Shown: positions 59,993-64,000 of the stretch, in pieces
Position numbering within the stretch: position 1 is the stretch's first letter
How the letters are laid out: each line of letters begins with the position of its first letter
Assembly: GCF_900090225.1 (NCBI RefSeq)
Contig: NZ_FMHY01000002.1
Coordinates: 4,712,001-4,776,000 of the forward strand
Direction of reading: 5' to 3'
DNA from: Micromonospora eburnea
Lineage (GTDB): Bacteria; Actinomycetota; Actinomycetes; Mycobacteriales; Micromonosporaceae
Length of the DNA stretch: 64,000 nucleotides
Program-made: the position numbers and the translations under genes
The notes under the pieces: generated by a model
What the model saw: only the letters and a program-made list of their open reading frames with translations
What the model was told of the DNA's origin: nothing
Database searches by the model: none

Positions 59993-61180
59993 CTACCAGA
60001 CGACGGGCAGCCGGTCGAGACCGTACGTGTTCATCGCATCACGCGTATTCGTGTGCGAGTGGTCGGCTGCCAGCCGCAATCGGGGAAATCTGCGCAGCAG
60101 GGCGCTGATGGCGATGCGGATTTCCGCCCTTGCCAGGTTCTGGCCGATGCACTGGTGAATCCCGTGGCCGAAGGCGAGGTGGCTGCCTCGCGCACCGGCT
60201 TCCGCGAAGACGTTCGGGTCCGGGAAGTATCGCGCGTCGCGGTTCGCCGCAGACAGCGAGATGGTGCAGCATTCTCCCTTTTTGATGAGTACGCCGCCCA
60301 ACTCCACGTCGGTCAGCGCGGTCCTGGTGACGAACTGGACGTTGGTCAGGTAGCGGAGGAGTTCGCCGACCGCCGCGTCGGAGAGGGCCGGACCGGCGGT
60401 CAACCGGCGTCGGAGATCCTCGTCCTGCAGCAGGAAGTAGGTGCTGAGGCCGATGGTGTGGGCGGTCGTCTCGTGGCCGGCGATCAGCATCATCAGAGCC
60501 AGGCCGGTCAGCTCCTGATCGTTCAGGTCGCCGTCAGCGATGAGCCGGCTCAGCAGGTCGTCAGCGGGCTCCCGGCGCTTCACCGAGACCAGCCGGCCCA
60601 TGAGTTCGTGGGTTGCCCTGACCGACGCCGCCACATCATCCGCGGGCCGCTGCGGGTCGAGGGTCACCGCGCGTAGTCGCTGGAGCTCGTCCGCGAACTC
60701 GGGACCCGAGCCCAGGATATCCGAGATCACCTGCACCGGGATCGGGAGCGCGAATGCCTGCATGAGGTCGGCCGGGGGCCCGAGTCGTTCCATCGCGTCG
60801 AGGTACTCGGTGGTGACACGTTCGATCGCCGGCTCGAGCTGTCGTATACGACGGACCGTGAAGTACTGACTGAGCGGCTTGCGGTAGCGGGTGTGCTCCG
60901 GCGGATCCATGCCGATGAAGGCGCCGGGTGGCGCAGGCGTCGGTTTCAGCATCGTCGGCACCGGCGAGTGCCGCAGTTCATGACGCGTGCTGAAGGCGGC
61001 ACTCGCCAGTATCGTCCGGGCCAGCGGATAGCTCGTCACCAGCCACCCGGTGTGGCCGTCCGGATAGGCCATGCTCACTATTTCCTGGCTCTCGGCGATC
61101 GTCGCCAGTTCGGCGGGCGGGTCGAAAGGACAGCCTCGCCGGGTGGGAAATTCGCGGAGGACATGCTGGTCGATTGTCAT
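59993..61180 (-). CDS. Cytochrome P450
   Basis: This 395-residue P450 starts at ATG behind GGGAGAG, 28 bp after the PKS E stop, so it is in the same operon. It has a normal I-helix (LIAGHETTAH near 231), ExxR (ELLRYL) and heme loop FGHGIHQCIG (Cys344). It is visibly related to the P450 at 25.0-26.2 kb: shared GMDPPEHTRYR, the GYPDGHxGWLVTSY region, and a MNTYGLDRLPVVW end versus MNTYGVHRLPVAW. This suggests paralogues acting on similar substrates. The site of oxidation is unknown. A longer frame to 61333 overlaps the PKS and lacks a ribosome-binding site. Confidence 0.93.
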   Translation of the reverse strand: MTIDQHVLREFPTRRGCPFDPPAELATIAESQEIVSMAYPDGHTGWLVTSYPLARTILASAAFSTRHELRHSPVPTMLKPTPAPPGAFIGMDPPEHTRYRKPLSQYFTVRRIRQLEPAIERVTTEYLDAMERLGPPADLMQAFALPIPVQVISDILGSGPEFADELQRLRAVTLDPQRPADDVAASVRATHELMGRLVSVKRREPADDLLSRLIADGDLNDQELTGLALMMLIAGHETTAHTIGLSTYFLLQDEDLRRRLTAGPALSDAAVGELLRYLTNVQFVTRTALTDVELGGVLIKKGECCTISLSAANRDARYFPDPNVFAEAGARGSHLAFGHGIHQCIGQNLARAEIRIAISALLRRFPRLRLAADHSHTNTRDAMNTYGLDRLPVVW

Positions 61181-61208
61181 GGCTCTCCCTCGTCCGATCG
61201 ACTGCTCG

Positions 61209-64000
61209 TCACAACTGGTTGTCGATGAAATCGAAAATCTCGTCGTCAGTGGCGGCGTCGATCTTGTCCAGGACGTCCGTCGCCTCGTCGTTGACGCGCG
61301 ACGGCTCCGTGCCGATTCTTTCCAGGAATTCACGCAGTTGCGCCGCGACGGCCGCGCGCATGCCTCCGCCCGGCGTAGCGGCGACGATCGTCGCCTCCAG
61401 ACTTTTGAGCTGTGACCGCACCGTTTCCACGGGATCCGGTTGATCCGGGATCAGCGTGGTCAGGAGTTGCTCCGCTATGGCTATCGGGGTGGGGTGATCG
61501 AAGACGAGCGACGCGGGCAGCCGGAGGCCCACCATCGCGCCCAGTCGGTTGCGCAGCTCGACGGCGGTCAGCGAGTCGAAACCCGCCTCCTTGAGCGGGC
61601 GCTTCCTGCCGATGGCTGTGATGTCACCATGGCCCAGCACGGCGGCCGCCTCCGTGCGCACCAACTCCACCACGACACTGTGCTGTTCCTGGGGCTCGAG
61701 ACCGGTCAGCCGATCGGCCCAGGACGCCGCGACGGAGCCTTCCCCGCCCGAGGCACCGGCCGCCTGGCGCAGGCCGACACGGGAGTCACGGTGTGCCGGC
61801 GAAGAAGCTACGACACCGGTACGCCCCTGCGCGGCCTCTGCTGTGAGCCGGGCGGGCATCGCATAGGCACGCCCCGTGGCGAGTGCTCGATCGAACAGCG
61901 CCAACGCGGCCTCGGTGGAGATCGGCATGACACCCTGCTGCGCCATCCGCGCGACGCCGGACTCGCCGAGACTCGCGGTGATGCCACTGGGCTGCTGCCA
62001 GAGTCCCCAGGCGAGGGACAGTGCGGGCCGCCCGTTGATCCGCCGGCAGTGGGCGAGGGCGTCGAGGAACGTGTTCGCCGCGGCGTAGTTGGCCTGCCCG
62101 GGGCTGCCGAGGGTTCCTGCGGCGGAGGAGAACACGACGAACGCCGACAGGTCGACGTGTTCGGTGAGACGGTGCAGCTCCCACGCGGCGTCGGCCTTGG
62201 GCCCGAACACCGTTTCGAGGTGTGCTGGCGAGAGGGCGCCGACTGTGCCGTCGTGGACCACGCCGGCGGTGTGGATCACCGCGGTGAGCGGATGTTCGGC
62301 CGGTATCGCGTCGAGCAGGCTCGCCAGCTCACCGGGCTCCGCGATGTCGCGTTGCTCGATGGTGACGTCCGCTCCGAGGTTGGTGAGTTCGGTGATCAGT
62401 TGGGTGGCGTTGTGGGCGTGGGGGCCGTGGCGGCTGGTGAGTAGGAGGTGGCGTGCCTGGTGGTTGCTGACGAGGTGTTTGGCGAGGAGGCTGCCGAGCG
62501 CGCCGGTGGCGCCGGTGATCAGGACGGTGCCGTGTGGGTCCAGGGGTGGTGGGACGGTGAGGACGACTTTGCCGATGTGTTCGGCTTGACGGATGTGCCG
62601 GAACGCGTCACGGGCCGCGCGGATGTCGTAGGTGGTGACGGGTGGGGGGTGTAGATGCCCGTCGGTGAACAGGCGGATCAGGTCGGTGAGCATCTGCCGG
62701 GTGCGGGTGGGTCCGGCGTCGTGCAGGTCGAAGGGCTGGTAGTACACGCCGGGGTGGGTGGCGGCGATCCGGTCGGGTTCGCGGATGTCGGTCTTGCCCA
62801 TCTCCAGGAACCGACCGCCGCGTGGTAGCAGCCGCAGCGACGCGTCGACGAACTCGTGGGTCAGGGCGTTGAGGACGACATCGACACCCGCACCGCCGGT
62901 GGCGTGGGTGATGGTGGTTTCGAAGTCCAGACTGCGGGAGTCACCGATATGGGCCGGGTCCAGGCCTTGCCGGCGTAGGGCCTGCCATTTCGGGTGGCTG
63001 GCCGTGCCGTACACCTCGGCGCCCAGGTGACGGGCGAGTTGGACCGCGGCGGTGCCGACTCCGCCGGCGGCGGCGTGGACGAGGATTTTCTCACCGGGCT
63101 GCAGGCGGGCGAGGTCGGTGAGGGCGTAGTAGGCGGTGAGGAACGTGATGGGTACGGCGGCGGCCTGCGGGTAGCTCCAGCCGCACGGGATACCGACGAT
63201 CAACCGATGATCCGCGATCGCGGTGGTCGCCATGGCCTGGCTGAACAGTCCCATGACCCGGTCACCCACGGCCAGGCCGGACACGTCCGGGCCGACCTCG
63301 GTGACGACACCTGCCCCTTCACCACCGATACTGACCCGCCCCGGATACATACCCAAGGTCATCAACACATCACGGAAGTTCACCCCCGCCGCCCGCACAG
63401 CGACACGAACCTCCCCACTACGCAACGGACGCAACGCCTCCCGCGCCGCCACCAACTCCAACCGATCCAACGTGCCCGGCTCGCTCACATCGACCCGCCA
63501 CGCCCCCTCACCCTCAGGCGGCGTCAAAGCATGATCGATACCCATCTTCGCCACCTGGAGGGCTGAGAAAACTCCGCGACGCATCGCGATCTGGCCCTCC
63601 CCCGCCAAGACGACCGTCAGCGCCTCGGGCAGGTGCCGCAAGGAAGACTCCTGGCCGTCGAGGTCGAGCAGCGCGAACCGGTCGGGGTTCTCCCGCTGCG
63701 CCGAGCGCACCAGCCCCCAGACCGGAGCCGAGCCGAGGTCCTGGAGGTGCTCCCCCTCGTCCACGGCGACCGCACCGCAGGTCACCACCACCAGCCTCGA
63801 CTCGTCCAGACACTCGGCGCTCAGCCATTCCTGGATCAGCCCGAGGACTTCGCCCACCGCGACGTGCGCCGCCCTGATCGGCTCCATGGCGGGAAGCGCG
63901 CTGCGGGCGGCCAGGACCACGCTCGGTTGCGGCAGGCCCGCTCCGATGGCCGCGACCAGGGCAGCCAGATCGGGATGCTCGCTGGCCTCGACTCCGCTGG
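61209..64000 (-). CDS. Modular type I PKS, 3' part (PKS E): ...-ER-KR-ACP
   Basis: The frame is open to the right edge; only the end of the last module is inside the window. Visible are a structural KR half, then ER (AAGVNFRDVLMTLGMYPG; NADPH loop HAAAGGVGTAA), KR (GATGALG, catalytic YAAAN, VHD in place of the LDD loop) and ACP (AGFDSLTAVEL). A C-terminal docking tail ends DDEIFDFIDNQL. It lies on the strand opposite to PKS A-D. Since ER is present the module makes a fully saturated unit, so it belongs to an earlier part of the chain than the diene-forming PKS A. It is transcribed ahead of a P450. The KR loop VHD makes stereochemistry prediction uncertain, which is irrelevant if DH and ER act. 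Confidence 0.95.
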   Translation of the reverse strand, partial: SGVEASEHPDLAALVAAIGAGLPQPSVVLAARSALPAMEPIRAAHVAVGEVLGLIQEWLSAECLDESRLVVVTCGAVAVDEGEHLQDLGSAPVWGLVRSAQRENPDRFALLDLDGQESSLRHLPEALTVVLAGEGQIAMRRGVFSALQVAKMGIDHALTPPEGEGAWRVDVSEPGTLDRLELVAAREALRPLRSGEVRVAVRAAGVNFRDVLMTLGMYPGRVSIGGEGAGVVTEVGPDVSGLAVGDRVMGLFSQAMATTAIADHRLIVGIPCGWSYPQAAAVPITFLTAYYALTDLARLQPGEKILVHAAAGGVGTAAVQLARHLGAEVYGTASHPKWQALRRQGLDPAHIGDSRSLDFETTITHATGGAGVDVVLNALTHEFVDASLRLLPRGGRFLEMGKTDIREPDRIAATHPGVYYQPFDLHDAGPTRTRQMLTDLIRLFTDGHLHPPPVTTYDIRAARDAFRHIRQAEHIGKVVLTVPPPLDPHGTVLITGATGALGSLLAKHLVSNHQARHLLLTSRHGPHAHNATQLITELTNLGADVTIEQRDIAEPGELASLLDAIPAEHPLTAVIHTAGVVHDGTVGALSPAHLETVFGPKADAAWELHRLTEHVDLSAFVVFSSAAGTLGSPGQANYAAANTFLDALAHCRRINGRPALSLAWGLWQQPSGITASLGESGVARMAQQGVMPISTEAALALFDRALATGRAYAMPARLTAEAAQGRTGVVASSPAHRDSRVGLRQAAGASGGEGSVAASWADRLTGLEPQEQHSVVVELVRTEAAAVLGHGDITAIGRKRPLKEAGFDSLTAVELRNRLGAMVGLRLPASLVFDHPTPIAIAEQLLTTLIPDQPDPVETVRSQLKSLEATIVAATPGGGMRAAVAAQLREFLERIGTEPSRVNDEATDVLDKIDAATDDEIFDFIDNQL

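Overview
This is a high-GC actinomycete window, probably from a Micromonosporaceae/Streptomyces-type genome. The evidence is about 70% GC, GTG and TTG starts, giant modular polyketide synthases (PKSs), a SARP regulator and very rare TTA codons. Nearly all of it is one secondary-metabolite gene cluster that runs off both ends. Read together, the genes point to a glycosylated spirotetronate polyketide carrying a 6-methylsalicylate-type acyl group, the chlorothricin/phocoenamicin style of molecule. The product name is inference; the enzyme set is read from the sequence.

Layout. 1-7.7 kb: 3' part of a modular PKS (PKS A). 8.4-10.9 kb: divergent O-methyltransferase and P450. 11.6-15.3 kb: a two-gene ABC exporter. 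15.4-18.3 kb: divergent glycosyltransferase and FAD enzyme. 18.5-26.8 kb, minus strand: an operon of a PyrI4/AbyU-like spirocyclase, a P450, a KAS III-type acyltransferase and an iterative 6-methylsalicylic acid synthase. 27.1-50.9 kb, plus strand: PKS B, C and D, then a second FAD enzyme. 50.9-53.2 kb: a KAS III and an alpha/beta hydrolase of the tetronate-forming type. 53.2-54.7 kb, minus strand: type II thioesterase coupled to a SARP regulator. 55.4-57.7 kb: a HelR-like RNA polymerase recycling ATPase. 58.1-59.9 kb: a small ORF and a sugar 3-dehydrase. 60.0-64.0 kb, minus strand: a P450 and the 3' end of another PKS (PKS E).

How the genes fit. Modules read as A1 (DH-KR), A2 (KS-AT-DH-KR), B (KS-AT-dead DH-KR), C1 (KS-AT-DH-ER-KR), C2 (KS-methylmalonyl AT-DH-KR) and D (KS-AT-dead KR, no thioesterase). 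This predicts a C10-C13 diene, a C9 hydroxyl, saturated C6-C7, a C4-methyl C4=C5 dienophile and a C3 ketone on a beta-ketoacyl-ACP. That is what an intramolecular Diels-Alder decalin followed by tetronate release needs. The FAD enzymes and the PyrI4-like protein are candidate [4+2] cyclases. The KAS III and hydrolase would make the tetronate and its exocyclic methylene. The glycosyltransferase and 3-dehydrase serve the deoxysugar, and the 6-MSA synthase plus KAS III-like transferase supply the aromatic ester.

Regulation. Seven promoters carry the same direct repeat, G(T/C)T(A/G)GNN-N4-TTTAGNN (11-bp period), with an nAnnnT -10 element 8 bp downstream. This is the geometry of SARP operators, so the SARP at 53.2 kb probably controls the whole cluster. 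The missing tetronate genes (FkbH-like glyceryl loader, stand-alone ACP, acyltransferase), other sugar genes, a PKS loading module and any halogenase are not in the window.
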